Origin: Botryobacter ruber
Lineage (GTDB): Bacteria > Bacteroidota > Bacteroidia > Cytophagales > Hymenobacteraceae
Direction of reading: 5' to 3'
NCBI RefSeq assembly: GCF_003347595.2
Contig: NZ_QCZK02000055.1
Coordinates: forward strand, 124,001 to 188,000
Length of the DNA: 64,000 bases
Shown here: in pieces, positions 51,005-59,985 of the stretch
Position numbering within the stretch: position 1 is the first letter of the stretch
Layout of the letters: each line of letters opens with the position of its first letter
Notes under the pieces: model-generated
The model's database searches: none
Told to the model about the DNA's origin: nothing
The model's input: only the letters and a program-made list of their open reading frames with translations
Position numbers and translations under genes: made by a program

Positions 51005-53314
51005 CTAGTTCTTGATCAGTTTACTTACTTCTTCCTGGTTAACCGTTACCGGGTACTTTTCGCGCAGTTCTTTTACCCATTGCTGCTCCAGGTAGTTCTG
51101 GTAGTCTGATGTTACAATGCCACGCACCTCGTTCAGCTGTTTGTAATCGGGTTGCAGGATGTCCTTGATGATGATCAGGTATTCGCGGCCGTTCTGCTGT
51201 GTAGTATAAACGCCTTTCTCCCACTTCACCGTGTCCAGCGCCTTATTTTCGCCTTTCTGGAATTTCTTTTCGGTTATCTGCACCGCCAGCGGGTTGCCGG
51301 CATTCAGGTTCTCGGCCAGGGCAGAGAGGTCTGAAGAATACAGCTCGAACGAAACACGTCGGTTGCGGCGGCGGCCTGTCTCGGTATTATCCGGCCCGGC
51401 CTGTTTGCTTTTGCCAACCACGTTGGTGTTTACCTGGCTGGCGGCTACACCGTTTTTCAGCAGGAAATCTTTGGCAGCTTCTGCCCGTTTCTGCGCCAGG
51501 CCTTTTGATGCGGCGAATTCGCGGGCATCGGTATGGCCGTTTATTTCCAGCGTAAGGGCAGGGTTGTTGTTTAACTGGCCGGCCAGCTGGCTTAGCGCAG
51601 CCGTAGCTTCCGGGCTCAGTTCGGCTTTGTTCTGCTGGAAAAGAACATCGCTCAACCTGGCACTTGTAACAGGATAACGGCGCTTATCGAGCTGTTGTTG
51701 TACCTGGTTCAGCAGGTCTTTAGTTGCTGCACTTACCACCACAGCCTCTGCACGTTGTCCCCACTTGTATTTTTCCCTGTTCTGCTCAAAATATGCTTTC
51801 AGGCCTACGGTGTCTTCTACTGCCTTAGACCATACTTTCTCGTCCATCAGCTGGAACAGCAGGATGCCGTCGTGGTACTCCTTCACCAGCATGCGGTAGT
51901 CGGGGTGCTTGTGCTCGAGGTTCGCTTTTTCGTACTCCATCAGGCTTTTGTTTACAAAGCTGTCGTAGAGTGTGCTCATGTAGTGCGAAGCGCTGCCCGT
52001 AGCGCGCGGACGCTGCTCGGTTTGCACAAAGCCGTAAAAGTCGCCGGTGGTATACAGTTTGCCATTGATGGTAAACAGCGTCGTGTTTAAGGTGTTATCT
52101 TCTTTGTTGAAGCTCCATTTGCCCTGCAGCAGGTTATCGTCGGCTTTGGCTAAGGCTGTTGTTTTAGCTTCGGCCACCTCTGCAAAGTTGTTCTCGGTTT
52201 TGATGCGCTTTAAAAATGCTGCTTTGTTCAGTTCGGAGCGGGAATCTTTGGCCACCTTGTTGCGCAGCGACTGCTCCATGTCTTCAAACGGCGGCAGCCC
52301 GCGCTTGTCAACCAGTTTAATGATGTGCCAGCCATACGGCGTAGCCACAGGGGGAGCAACATCGCCGGCTTTCTGCAGTTTAAAAGCAGCTTCTTCGAAC
52401 GATGGGATCATGCGGCCTGTACCAAACCAGGGCAGCACGCCTCCGTTAGCGGCAGTGTTGGCATCTTCGGAGAATTCGGCAGCCAGTTTGTCCCAGTCTT
52501 CGTTGCGCTGTACGCGTTTGTAGATGGCATCCACGCGCTGCTTCACGGCCAGGGAGTCGGCTTTTGGCATGCCGGGTGTGGCCCGTACCATGATATGCGC
52601 CACCTGTACCTCGCCTTGCGCAGGACGTACATCGTTTACTTTGATAATGTGATAACCGAAGCGGGTGCGCACCGGCATCGATACCTGGCCTGGCGCCGTT
52701 TTATAGGCAGCATCTTCAAACGGATACACCATTTGCATGGCCGTGAAGTAACCAAGGTTGCCACTGTTGTCGGCAGCAGAAGGGTCCTGTGAATTTTCTT
52801 TGGCAAGCTTTCCGAAGTCTTCACCGGCCAGGGCGCGTTTGCGGATCGCCAGGGCTTTGTTGTAGGCTTCGAGGGTATCCTGCGGTTCGGCATCAGGCGA
52901 AACGAACAGCAGAATGTGCGAGGCATTTACCTCCTTCTTCATGCGCTCGTATGCTTCCTTCACCAGGTTGTCGGTTACACTTTTTTCGGAAAGGTAAGGG
53001 AGGGCAAGCTGCTCTTTGTAACCTTCCAGCTCGCGTTTAAAAGCAGTGGTGGTATCCAGGCCGCGGCTTTCGGCTTCCAGCACCTTCAGCTTAAAATTGG
53101 TGTAAAGATTCAGATAATCATTTACACTCTGGCTGGTGTAAGCATCGTCGTTGCCATTGTTGTTTTTTTCGTAAACATAACGGAACTCTGAGAGAGAGAC
53201 AGGCTCGTTGCCAATAGTGGCTACAACAGGTTCTTTCGTTTCGGTCTTCTTGGTTGCAGTACAACCGGCCAGTAGCATGGCGGCGGCTGCAACAAGTAAG
53301 TGGTTGCTGCGCAT
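51005..53314 (-). CDS. Lipoprotein parvulin isomerase with a nested OmpA-like domain
   Basis: 769 residues. Lipobox MLLAGC with Cys18, then two parvulin domains (about 125-235 and 236-340). After a helical region, an OmpA/MotB-type peptidoglycan-binding domain occupies about 555-660 (VLFQQNKAELSPEATAALSQ, LEINGHTD, KGLAQKRAEAAKDFL, GRRRNRRVSFELY). The isomerase tail then resumes (EKKFQKGENKALDTVKWEKG, RGIVTSDYQNYLEQQWVKEL). So the OmpA domain interrupts the usual Bacteroidota isomerase C-terminus, with both halves intact. This would tether an outer-membrane-anchored chaperone to the cell wall. It is upstream of the SurA-like gene. Confidence 0.9.
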   Translation of the reverse strand: MRSNHLLVAAAAMLLAGCTATKKTETKEPVVATIGNEPVSLSEFRYVYEKNNNGNDDAYTSQSVNDYLNLYTNFKLKVLEAESRGLDTTTAFKRELEGYKEQLALPYLSEKSVTDNLVKEAYERMKKEVNASHILLFVSPDAEPQDTLEAYNKALAIRKRALAGEDFGKLAKENSQDPSAADNSGNLGYFTAMQMVYPFEDAAYKTAPGQVSMPVRTRFGYHIIKVNDVRPAQGEVQVAHIMVRATPGMPKADSLAVKQRVDAIYKRVQRNEDWDKLAAEFSEDANTAANGGVLPWFGTGRMIPSFEEAAFKLQKAGDVAPPVATPYGWHIIKLVDKRGLPPFEDMEQSLRNKVAKDSRSELNKAAFLKRIKTENNFAEVAEAKTTALAKADDNLLQGKWSFNKEDNTLNTTLFTINGKLYTTGDFYGFVQTEQRPRATGSASHYMSTLYDSFVNKSLMEYEKANLEHKHPDYRMLVKEYHDGILLFQLMDEKVWSKAVEDTVGLKAYFEQNREKYKWGQRAEAVVVSAATKDLLNQVQQQLDKRRYPVTSARLSDVLFQQNKAELSPEATAALSQLAGQLNNNPALTLEINGHTDAREFAASKGLAQKRAEAAKDFLLKNGVAASQVNTNVVGKSKQAGPDNTETGRRRNRRVSFELYSSDLSALAENLNAGNPLAVQITEKKFQKGENKALDTVKWEKGVYTTQQNGREYLIIIKDILQPDYKQLNEVRGIVTSDYQNYLEQQWVKELREKYPVTVNQEEVSKLIKN

Positions 53315-53475
53315 AAATATTAATACAAACTCTTAATTAGCTGAATAGAATCAGGATATGCAATTTTAGTTATTTTTTCTGACAGATTAGCCAAAAACTA
53401 TAACCATAATCCTGTTACATCCGATTTTGTTCCGGATAACGCAAAAAGGCTTGTATTAGTATGGGCATGGTAAAG

Positions 53476-53886
53476 CTACCGGATCTTTTTGTACAGGAGG
53501 CAGATGTTGCGGTTGCCCACTGTTTCGAACTCCACTTTATCCATAATGCGGTTTACGAGGGCAATGCCAACACCGCCCTTTTTGCCAACCCGTACGTGCT
53601 CCTGTATGTCCGGTTCTTTGTACTCGGACTGCCTGAAAGCGACCCCATTGTCGGTTATCTCGAACTTCAGCATATCTTTCTGCTCCATAATAGCGAGCGA
53701 GATATACTTGGTAGGGTCCTCGTGGTTGGCGTGGATAATTAAGTTTGCACAAATCTCATCCACAGCTAATACAATCTGATTCATCAGGATATCTGACAGC
53801 CGGAGCGTGTGCAGATATCCTGTTACAAAATCTCGTATTAGCTTCAGGTTTTTTTTTGTGCAGTTTACCCTGATTGTATTATTCAT
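53476..53886 (-). CDS. RsbW-like ATP-binding anti-sigma/switch kinase
   Basis: 136 residues from ATG 53886 (MNNTIRVNCTKKNLKLIRDF), which overlaps the STAS stop by 8 bp. The GHKL ATPase boxes are VLAVDEICANLIIHANHED (N box) and EITDNGVAF...KKGGVGIALVNRIMDKVEF (G boxes). In such modules this kinase phosphorylates the STAS protein. No sigma factor gene is adjacent. Confidence 0.87.
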   Translation of the reverse strand: MNNTIRVNCTKKNLKLIRDFVTGYLHTLRLSDILMNQIVLAVDEICANLIIHANHEDPTKYISLAIMEQKDMLKFEITDNGVAFRQSEYKEPDIQEHVRVGKKGGVGIALVNRIMDKVEFETVGNRNICLLYKKIR

Positions 53887-54223
53887 CTGCAATGGTCATT
53901 GCCTCGTCATAGTTCGATACGATGGTCATTAACAAGTCCAGGCCAAGTATTTCGAACACGTTGCGCACTTTGTCCTGCATGTTAAAGAAAATGAGTTTGA
54001 TCTGGGCATTCTCGAACCGTTGCAGATGCGAGATAAACACACCCAGGCCTGCAGAGGATATGTAATGCAGGTTTTCACAATTGACCAGTATTTTGCTGAA
54101 ATTCATGATTTCAGGGTCTGAGAGCTCTTCATCAAGGACAACTGAAGAGCTGGCATCCAATTCACCATCCAGTGTGATGATAATGGTAGAGTCTTTGATT
54201 TCGTTTGTAATTTTCATCGCCAT
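53879..54223 (-). CDS. STAS-domain anti-anti-sigma factor
   Basis: 114 residues from ATG 54223; ATG 54217 is equally possible and a TTG at 54235 less so. The STAS core reads IIITLDGELDASSSVVLDEE and LVNCENLHYISSAGLGVFIS, with the conserved phosphorylatable Ser in SSAGLG. It lies 13 bp after the SpoIIE phosphatase stop and overlaps the kinase gene by 8 bp: a complete partner-switch set. Confidence 0.9.
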   Translation of the reverse strand: MAMKITNEIKDSTIIITLDGELDASSSVVLDEELSDPEIMNFSKILVNCENLHYISSAGLGVFISHLQRFENAQIKLIFFNMQDKVRNVFEILGLDLLMTIVSNYDEAMTIADE

Positions 54224-54236
54224 TCTGTACGTCAAA

Positions 54237-56399
54237 TTATGTGTTTGGTTGGTCCGCTTTAAATTTAATTACGAGTAATGTCTGGTCATCATATAAATTA
54301 TCCGGACCCGTGAATTCAATCAGATCATTTATCATGGCACATTTTATATCTTCTGCCTCTAAATGATATGTTTGGGTAAGCATAAAAAGCAGCCTGTCTT
54401 CGCCGTATTCTTCGTTTTTGGCATTGCGTGCCTCCACTATGCCATCTGTGTAAATCACCATTACGTCGCCCGGGTTGTAGTCGTAGAACATTTCGCGCAC
54501 ATGCGAACTGTAGTTCTTGTTGCGGATAATGCCCAGTCCCAGTCCTTCTGTCTGAAAATAGAAGGTGTCTTCCATCATGGCGTTGTAGTAGAGCGTGTGG
54601 CAGTGGCCGGCCCGCGCAAACACAAAACCCTTCATACGGTAATCTATGATATATAGCGAAGAAGTGATGAAAGAAGTTCGCTCGAGGCAGCGGCTCAGGG
54701 CGCTGTTGGCCTGGCGCATGAACTCGCTCGGGGGCATGTCCTGCTGCATGAGCCCGTGAAAAATCCCCTTCATCTGGGCCATATGGAAGGCTGCGGAAAT
54801 ACCCTTGCCCGATACATCGCCGATAATAATGGCAATGCGGGATTCGCTTAGCTGCAGAAAATCGTAGAAGTCGCCGCCTACTTCTTTGGCTGCTCGCGAG
54901 TGGGTGCTTATCTCGAACCAGCTGTCGCTGGGAAAGGTTTTCGGGATAAGGTTTTCCTGTACCGTGCTGGCAATCTTCAGCTCCTCCTTGTAGCGCTCGT
55001 TCATCAGCGACTCCGATATCAGCCGCAGGTTTTCGATGGTGAGGGTGGTCTGGTTAACGAAGGTGTTCAGCACGTTTACGGTATCCCGGTCGAAGCCATA
55101 CTCAATGTCCTTGAGCAGGTACAGCACGCCGAACTGGTGCTTTTTAGAGTGAATCGGGATAATGAGGAGCGATTTCCAGGGCAGTTCAAGTTCTTTGAAG
55201 CCCGGGGTGTTGTTCAGCGTATTATTCAGGTATTCCACATCGCTAATCTCGTAGGCCAGCAGCAGGTGCCGGATACGCTCTATCTGCTCTTCGCTGATGT
55301 TGAGCATGTGTGTCAGCTGCAGGGTCTGGCCTTTGGGAGCTTCTATCCAGGCGGCTTCGGCGTCCGAGGCTTTTATGGCACTGTCAAACAGCATTTCTTT
55401 TACCTGCGCCTCGTTTTGCCCCTGCTGTATCGACTGGCTTAAGCGCTGAAAGCTCAGCAGGTCCTGGCTCTTTTGCTCAAAAACACTGGAGGTAGGCAAA
55501 CTGAACAGCGATACCAGGAACGCTGCCAGGCAGTAAGCGCCCACAAACAGCAACACCAGCAGCAGGAAACCGACATCGGTGTAGTCGATCACCAGTTCGG
55601 GGCTGTTGGCGAGCTGGTAAAAAAAACGCATGAAAATATAGCAGCTCATGAGCAACGCCGTCAGAACTACCAGCGACCTGCTCTTTTTGTTAAAGCTGAG
55701 ATAAGCCACCCATTTCAGGTTGGTGCACAAAAATACGATGTAAAAACCCAGCAGGGCCAGCAACGGCAGGAAAATATAGCTGGTGTAGTCGAGGCGGAGG
55801 AAGGTGAGAAAGAGGGTGCTGAAGATAAGGATCTCGAACCAGTCCCAGGCTATCTGCAGGAACTTGTTTTTGTGGTACAGCAGCAACTGGCGCCAGATGT
55901 AAAACGCTTTTGCCAGGAAAACGACCAGTAAACCAAAATTCAGCTGGTACACAATATGCAGCAGCAACGGCGACTGCAGACCGAAAGAGCTGGTGGAAAG
56001 CTGGTAACCTATATAAATGGCTATGGCCAGGTAGGCCCCGATGCCTGCCCGCGAAAACAGGTTCCAGAGGTAGCTGAAAAAATCGTTGCTCTTGAGGTGG
56101 GTGGTTCTGTTGCGCTGGTACAGAAAAACGGAAACGATGAAAACAATGATGAGGAAGTTGTTGAAATAAGGCAGCACTCCGCCTGTACTTCCTCCCTGAC
56201 GCACACTTTCTACGGTCAGCAGCACGTTAGCCAGGAGCAGCGACCAGCTCACGAGGGCAGTAACAACCAGGAAAGTTTTAGCGTTTTTTTTGTAAAGCAT
56301 AAAACGGAAAACCGTATTTAGTTTTAGCTGTGACAGTTCATTGCCTTTTTGCGTCGGTAATTGAATGTAAGGTAAGAAAATTTTTTCCTCTTCAGCCAA
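54237..56399 (-). CDS. Membrane SpoIIE/PP2C-type phosphatase with GAF domain
   Basis: 720 residues. Seven or eight membrane helices fill residues 40-300 (a 7TM-type sensor). A GAF-like domain follows at about 325-465, a coiled linker (NERYKEELKIASTVQENLIP), then the phosphatase with metal ligands in VGGDFYDF (508-513), IGDVSGKG (527-533), YTDGIVEARN and DDQTLLV. It would dephosphorylate the STAS protein when its sensor is engaged, and heads the three-gene module. Confidence 0.92.
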   Translation of the reverse strand: MAEEEKIFLPYIQLPTQKGNELSQLKLNTVFRFMLYKKNAKTFLVVTALVSWSLLLANVLLTVESVRQGGSTGGVLPYFNNFLIIVFIVSVFLYQRNRTTHLKSNDFFSYLWNLFSRAGIGAYLAIAIYIGYQLSTSSFGLQSPLLLHIVYQLNFGLLVVFLAKAFYIWRQLLLYHKNKFLQIAWDWFEILIFSTLFLTFLRLDYTSYIFLPLLALLGFYIVFLCTNLKWVAYLSFNKKSRSLVVLTALLMSCYIFMRFFYQLANSPELVIDYTDVGFLLLVLLFVGAYCLAAFLVSLFSLPTSSVFEQKSQDLLSFQRLSQSIQQGQNEAQVKEMLFDSAIKASDAEAAWIEAPKGQTLQLTHMLNISEEQIERIRHLLLAYEISDVEYLNNTLNNTPGFKELELPWKSLLIIPIHSKKHQFGVLYLLKDIEYGFDRDTVNVLNTFVNQTTLTIENLRLISESLMNERYKEELKIASTVQENLIPKTFPSDSWFEISTHSRAAKEVGGDFYDFLQLSESRIAIIIGDVSGKGISAAFHMAQMKGIFHGLMQQDMPPSEFMRQANSALSRCLERTSFITSSLYIIDYRMKGFVFARAGHCHTLYYNAMMEDTFYFQTEGLGLGIIRNKNYSSHVREMFYDYNPGDVMVIYTDGIVEARNAKNEEYGEDRLLFMLTQTYHLEAEDIKCAMINDLIEFTGPDNLYDDQTLLVIKFKADQPNT

Positions 56400-56442
56400 G
56401 GTGTCAGGGCATGTTTTGTTAAAACACCTTGCCTAACGTAAA

Positions 56443-56488
56443 ATAAAGGGAGTAGGTTTTTAATTTCTGAACCTACTCCCTTTTATTT
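56443..56488. terminator. Terminator after guaB
   Basis: AAAGGGAGTAGGTT / AACCTACTCCCTTT stem of at least 14 bp with flanking A- and T-runs. Placed just past the guaB stop. Confidence 0.93.
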
Positions 56489-56489
56489 T

Positions 56490-57959
56490 TTAGCGGCTGT
56501 AGTTAGGAGCCTCGCGCATGATCTGCACATCGTGCGGATGGCTTTCCCGCAGGCCGGCTCCCGTTATTTTCACCATTTTAGCGCCCTGCAGGTCTTCTAT
56601 GGAAGGAGTGCCGCAGTAGCCCATGCCTGCCCGGATGCCGCCTACCAGCTGGTAGAGCACTTCCGATACCAGGCCTTTGTAAGGAACGCGGCCCACAATA
56701 CCTTCCGGCACCAGTTTCTTGGCATTGTCTGCGTTGTCCTGGAAGTAACGGTCTTTGGAGCCATCTTCCATCGCCTCGATAGAACCCATGCCACGGTAGG
56801 TTTTAAACTTACGGCCTTCGTAAATAATTACCTCACCGGGAGCCTCTTCGGTTCCTGCCAGCAGCGAGCCAATCATAACGGTACTGGCGCCACCGGCCAG
56901 TGCTTTCACAATATCGCCTGAGAATTTAATGCCACCGTCTGCCACCACAGGCACTCCTGTACCTTCCAGGCCTTTTACCGCTTCCATTACCGCTGATAAC
57001 TGCGGCACGCCAATACCGGCAATGATGCGGGTGGTACAAATACTGCCTGGGCCAACCCCTACTTTCACGGCATCCACGCCGGCGTCGGCAAGGGCTCTGG
57101 CGCCTTCGGCGGTGGCCACATTGCCTGCCATCAGTTCCAGGTTCGGGTAAAGGCTCTTTATTTTGCGCACCGTATCCAGCACGCCTCTGGAGTGACCGTG
57201 GGCGGTGTCTACGCTTATCACGTCTACGCCGGCTTCTACGAGCGCCTTTACGCGGTCCAGCACATCGGGCGTTACGCCAACGGCAGCGCCTGCACGCAGT
57301 CGTCCGAATTCATCTTTGCAGGCAAACGGACGGTCTTTTTTCTTTAAAATATCTTTGTAGGTAATCAGACCTACCAGCTTGCCCTGCTCGTCTACCACCG
57401 GCAGTTTCTCGATTTTATGATACTGCAGGATGTCTTCGGCTTTGGCCAGGTCGGTGCCGCGCTCGGCAGTAATGAGGTTGTCTTTCGTCATTACTTTAGA
57501 CACCTGCTGGGTCAGGTCTTTTTCGAAACGCAGGTCGCGGTTGGTGATGATGCCTGTTAAGGTGCCATCGCCATTGATGATCGGGATGCCCCCGATTTTA
57601 TTTTCGACCATGATGCGGACAGCATCGGCGAGGGTGGCGGTTTCCTGCAGCGTGATAGGGTCCAGGATCATGCCGCTCTCGGAGCGTTTTACTTTTCGCA
57701 CCTGCTCGGCCTGCGCCTTAATCGACATATTTTTGTGAATAATGCCGATGCCGCCTTCCTGGGCCATGGCAATAGCCAGTTCTGCCTCGGTCACGGTGTC
57801 CATGGCAGCGGAAAGAAGCGGAATGTTAATGCGGATGTTACGGGTAAGCTGACTGGACGTATCGGTATCTTTGGGGAGCACCTCGGAGTAAGCGGGGAGC
57901 AGAAGCACATCGTCGTAGGTGAGCGCTTCGAACAGAATCTTGGACTGATCAGAGATCAT
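56490..57959 (-). CDS. guaB: Inosine-5'-monophosphate dehydrogenase
   Basis: Catalyses the rate-limiting oxidation of IMP to XMP. 489 residues: N-terminal LTYDDVLLLPAYSEVLP, the CBS pair at about 95-205, the catalytic loop GVGPGSICTTRIIAG with nucleophile Cys, VADGGIKFSGDIVKALAGGA, and the flap KDRYFQ. Normal length. A TAAGTTTG element about 40 bp upstream may be its -7 box, without a clear -33 partner. Confidence 0.97.
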   Translation of the reverse strand: MISDQSKILFEALTYDDVLLLPAYSEVLPKDTDTSSQLTRNIRINIPLLSAAMDTVTEAELAIAMAQEGGIGIIHKNMSIKAQAEQVRKVKRSESGMILDPITLQETATLADAVRIMVENKIGGIPIINGDGTLTGIITNRDLRFEKDLTQQVSKVMTKDNLITAERGTDLAKAEDILQYHKIEKLPVVDEQGKLVGLITYKDILKKKDRPFACKDEFGRLRAGAAVGVTPDVLDRVKALVEAGVDVISVDTAHGHSRGVLDTVRKIKSLYPNLELMAGNVATAEGARALADAGVDAVKVGVGPGSICTTRIIAGIGVPQLSAVMEAVKGLEGTGVPVVADGGIKFSGDIVKALAGGASTVMIGSLLAGTEEAPGEVIIYEGRKFKTYRGMGSIEAMEDGSKDRYFQDNADNAKKLVPEGIVGRVPYKGLVSEVLYQLVGGIRAGMGYCGTPSIEDLQGAKMVKITGAGLRESHPHDVQIMREAPNYSR

Positions 57960-58061
57960 GGCAAATAAATTTAGGGTTCCTTATTTGCCGCACAAACTTA
58001 CAACATTTAAAGCAGAATACCTTGCTGTGGTGCAGGAATATTTTTTGTTGAAAGGTTAAAT

Positions 58062-58212
58062 GGTTAAATTGTTGAAAGGTTGAAGGGATGCTCATGCTGA
58101 AAATTATGCATTGCTGAGGGTGTGGTGGCTGGCGCAGTAAAATAAATATGCTTACCTGACCGCTTTACAAATACTGAACTATACAATAGGATAACCATTC
58201 AACAATTTAACC
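58062..58212. repeat. MITE-like unit with 15-bp perfect terminal inverted repeats
   Basis: GGTTAAATTGTTGAA (58062-58076) and its exact complement TTCAACAATTTAACC (58198-58212) bound a 151-bp segment. It carries a GTGGTGGC repeat at 58114-58141. The right arm directly abuts the 67-bp direct repeat. Confidence 0.6.
58114..58141 (+). repeat. Dispersed GTGGTGGC repeat downstream... upstream of island
   Basis: CTGAGGGTGTGGTGGCTGGC then GCAGTAAAAT; a slightly decayed copy, lying between guaB and the left end of the island. Confidence 0.7.
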
Positions 58213-58279
58213 TAATACACCGCCATATCCGGGTCAATTTCAGTGGCCCAGGCGTTGATGCCGCCTTTCAGGTTGAGCA
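58213..58279 (-). repeat. Left 67-bp direct repeat (copy of rhodanese gene 3' end)
   Basis: Identical over 67 bp to 61307-61373. On the minus strand it encodes the last 21 codons of the rhodanese gene including the stop (…NAWATEIDPDMAVY). Homology stops sharply at both ends, as expected for a target-site duplication or an attL-like junction. Confidence 0.93.
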
Positions 58280-58433
58280 TTAAATACTCAGGGACTTGAA
58301 TAATTTTAGTTTTATTAGGAACAAATTTACGCCTGCCATTGCGAAAGTACACCTATATGCCTAGTTTTAAACACTAATTCAGATTTGGATAAAAATAAGT
58401 CGATTAGCAGGAGGAAGACTTTTAATAGACATT

Positions 58434-59261
58434 ATGCAGAAAAGAAATTGGTGGGTGATGCTGACGGCCTGCCTGGCATTAACTAGCTGTGAACTGCAGC
58501 AGGAGTTTGAGCAAGTTGCAGAGAAGGAAGAAAGTTTTCTGGTGGTCCAATGGGCAGGGCAGATGGTGCAAACCAGGGCAAACGCACAAATACTACTCTT
58601 CGATTCGGAAGAGGCATGGTCAACACCGCATGCCAAACCTGTGGCTTCTGCTGGCAGAGGGGAGATAACAAGTGAGATAAACAATGGAATCCGGTTTACT
58701 ACTGCAAGATTTAAGAATCTGGCATCGAAAAAATATTGGATAAAAGTGCTATCGACCTTCGAAAACGGTATAGAGCATAATCAGAATATGCCGCATATAC
58801 TGGATGTTCCTCTGCCTAAAGGCTCTACAACCTATGCAACCGTAAATTCCAAGAATGTTGGCCTCCGAGAATATCAACTGGAGGAGCTAACGTTACAGCT
58901 GCCAGCCATTCTAAAACAAAATCCGGGCCTGAAGGTGCGAGTCACGTTCAGAAGCCAAATTCCTGCTCAATCTCCCGGCGGAATAAAGGCTACGCATTAC
59001 GATGCGGTAGTAACCGCCAGCGATTTTCCTCTAAAGTTAGAGAAGCTCAATATCTCAATAAAAAAGTTTAGTTATTCAAGTAACGATCCGCATTATGTTG
59101 TATCTGTTGAGGCGACAGATGGTTCTTTTTCGCCGATAGCAGCTTCAATAATACTGTTTGATCTTGTAACAGAGAATAATGGTATGTTTGATCAGTTGCA
59201 TCACAAGGATGAATGGCAGGGAAATAGTTTTACAATAGCAGGGAAATGGATTTTATGGTAA
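58434..59261 (+). CDS. Island lipoprotein of unknown function
   Basis: 275 residues. Signal peptide with lipobox ALTSC (Cys19) from ATG 58434. The mature part looks beta-rich with two sandwich-like halves (EESFLVVQWAGQMVQTRANA, LTLQLPAILKQNPGLKVRVT, DAVVTASDFPLKLEKLNISI). I recognise no family. It overlaps the possible early start of the next gene, and all three island genes are closely spaced. Confidence 0.7.
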   Translation: MQKRNWWVMLTACLALTSCELQQEFEQVAEKEESFLVVQWAGQMVQTRANAQILLFDSEEAWSTPHAKPVASAGRGEITSEINNGIRFTTARFKNLASKKYWIKVLSTFENGIEHNQNMPHILDVPLPKGSTTYATVNSKNVGLREYQLEELTLQLPAILKQNPGLKVRVTFRSQIPAQSPGGIKATHYDAVVTASDFPLKLEKLNISIKKFSYSSNDPHYVVSVEATDGSFSPIAASIILFDLVTENNGMFDQLHHKDEWQGNSFTIAGKWILW

Positions 59262-59269
59262 GTAAGCTT

Positions 59270-59983
59270 ATGAAAAGGGTGCGGTTTCTGCTGACAGTTC
59301 TGCTTTTTGTTCTGTGTTCTCAACTTCAAGCGCAGCATATACACCTGGAAGTTAAGTTTGGCGGCGGGCTTGCATTCGAAAAAACGACTAACAAGTTTAG
59401 GCAAAAAGGCTTTGATATTGAGCAGCGAAGCAACAGAATAGGTTACTTAATGCACTTTGGTGTAAGTACACCGTTTCTTTCGCCTGACTCTGAACTGAAT
59501 TATAACCTGCGCCGGGGGTCTTTTCTTTCTACGGATGTATATCAATACTATTTAGGTACCCCTATTGCCTCACCTGCACAACACTTGTCTGTTCTGCAGC
59601 ATTATGGAGGAGTAACTATTTATCCGTTTGCACACGCCAAGCCTAAAATGATTCCCTATGTTTATGTTGGCTTAGGCTATAATGTAATTAGTTTAAAGGA
59701 GGAAGGAAGTGGCGTAATGTTAAAAACACCAGTAAATGGAGATCATGTTCTTGCTGTCTCTGAGTTTCGTATTGTCACTTCGGAAAGCACTTTTGGGGCC
59801 ATGGGTTACGAAACAGCCATCGGATTAAAGTACCACGATACAGAAAAGTTTGGGTTGTTTGTGCAGGCCCGTTTTAATCAGATACTGCAGCGAAGAACTG
59901 ATTTGGTTGCAGATAAATTTAATCTAGGTCAGGTTGAGATTGGTACCATGATTAGGATCTTTAAAAGCAGGAGGTCGATTTAA
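59270..59983 (+). CDS. Island outer-membrane-barrel-like protein
   Basis: 237 residues from ATG 59270, which gives signal peptide MKRVRFLLTVLLFVLCSQLQ then AQ; ATGs at 59246 and 59255 are alternatives. The mature sequence alternates glycine/aromatic strands (VKFGGGLAFEKTTNKF, IGYLMHFGVSTPFL, YVYVGLGYNVISL, MGYETAIGLKYH, LFVQARFN) and ends with a strand, as in PorT-like or OmpA-like 8-12-stranded barrels. Family unknown. Confidence 0.65.
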   Translation: MKRVRFLLTVLLFVLCSQLQAQHIHLEVKFGGGLAFEKTTNKFRQKGFDIEQRSNRIGYLMHFGVSTPFLSPDSELNYNLRRGSFLSTDVYQYYLGTPIASPAQHLSVLQHYGGVTIYPFAHAKPKMIPYVYVGLGYNVISLKEEGSGVMLKTPVNGDHVLAVSEFRIVTSESTFGAMGYETAIGLKYHDTEKFGLFVQARFNQILQRRTDLVADKFNLGQVEIGTMIRIFKSRRSI

Positions 59984-59985
59984 GC

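Larger units (their letters stand above)
57960..58433. other. 474-bp intergenic region with an inverted-repeat unit and the left 67-bp direct repeat
   Basis: 57960-58060 is the guaB leader. 58062-58212 is an IR-bounded unit with a dispersed repeat inside. 58213-58279 is a copy of the rhodanese gene end. 58280-58433 is AT-rich and should contain the island operon promoter. No gene seen. Confidence 0.7.
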
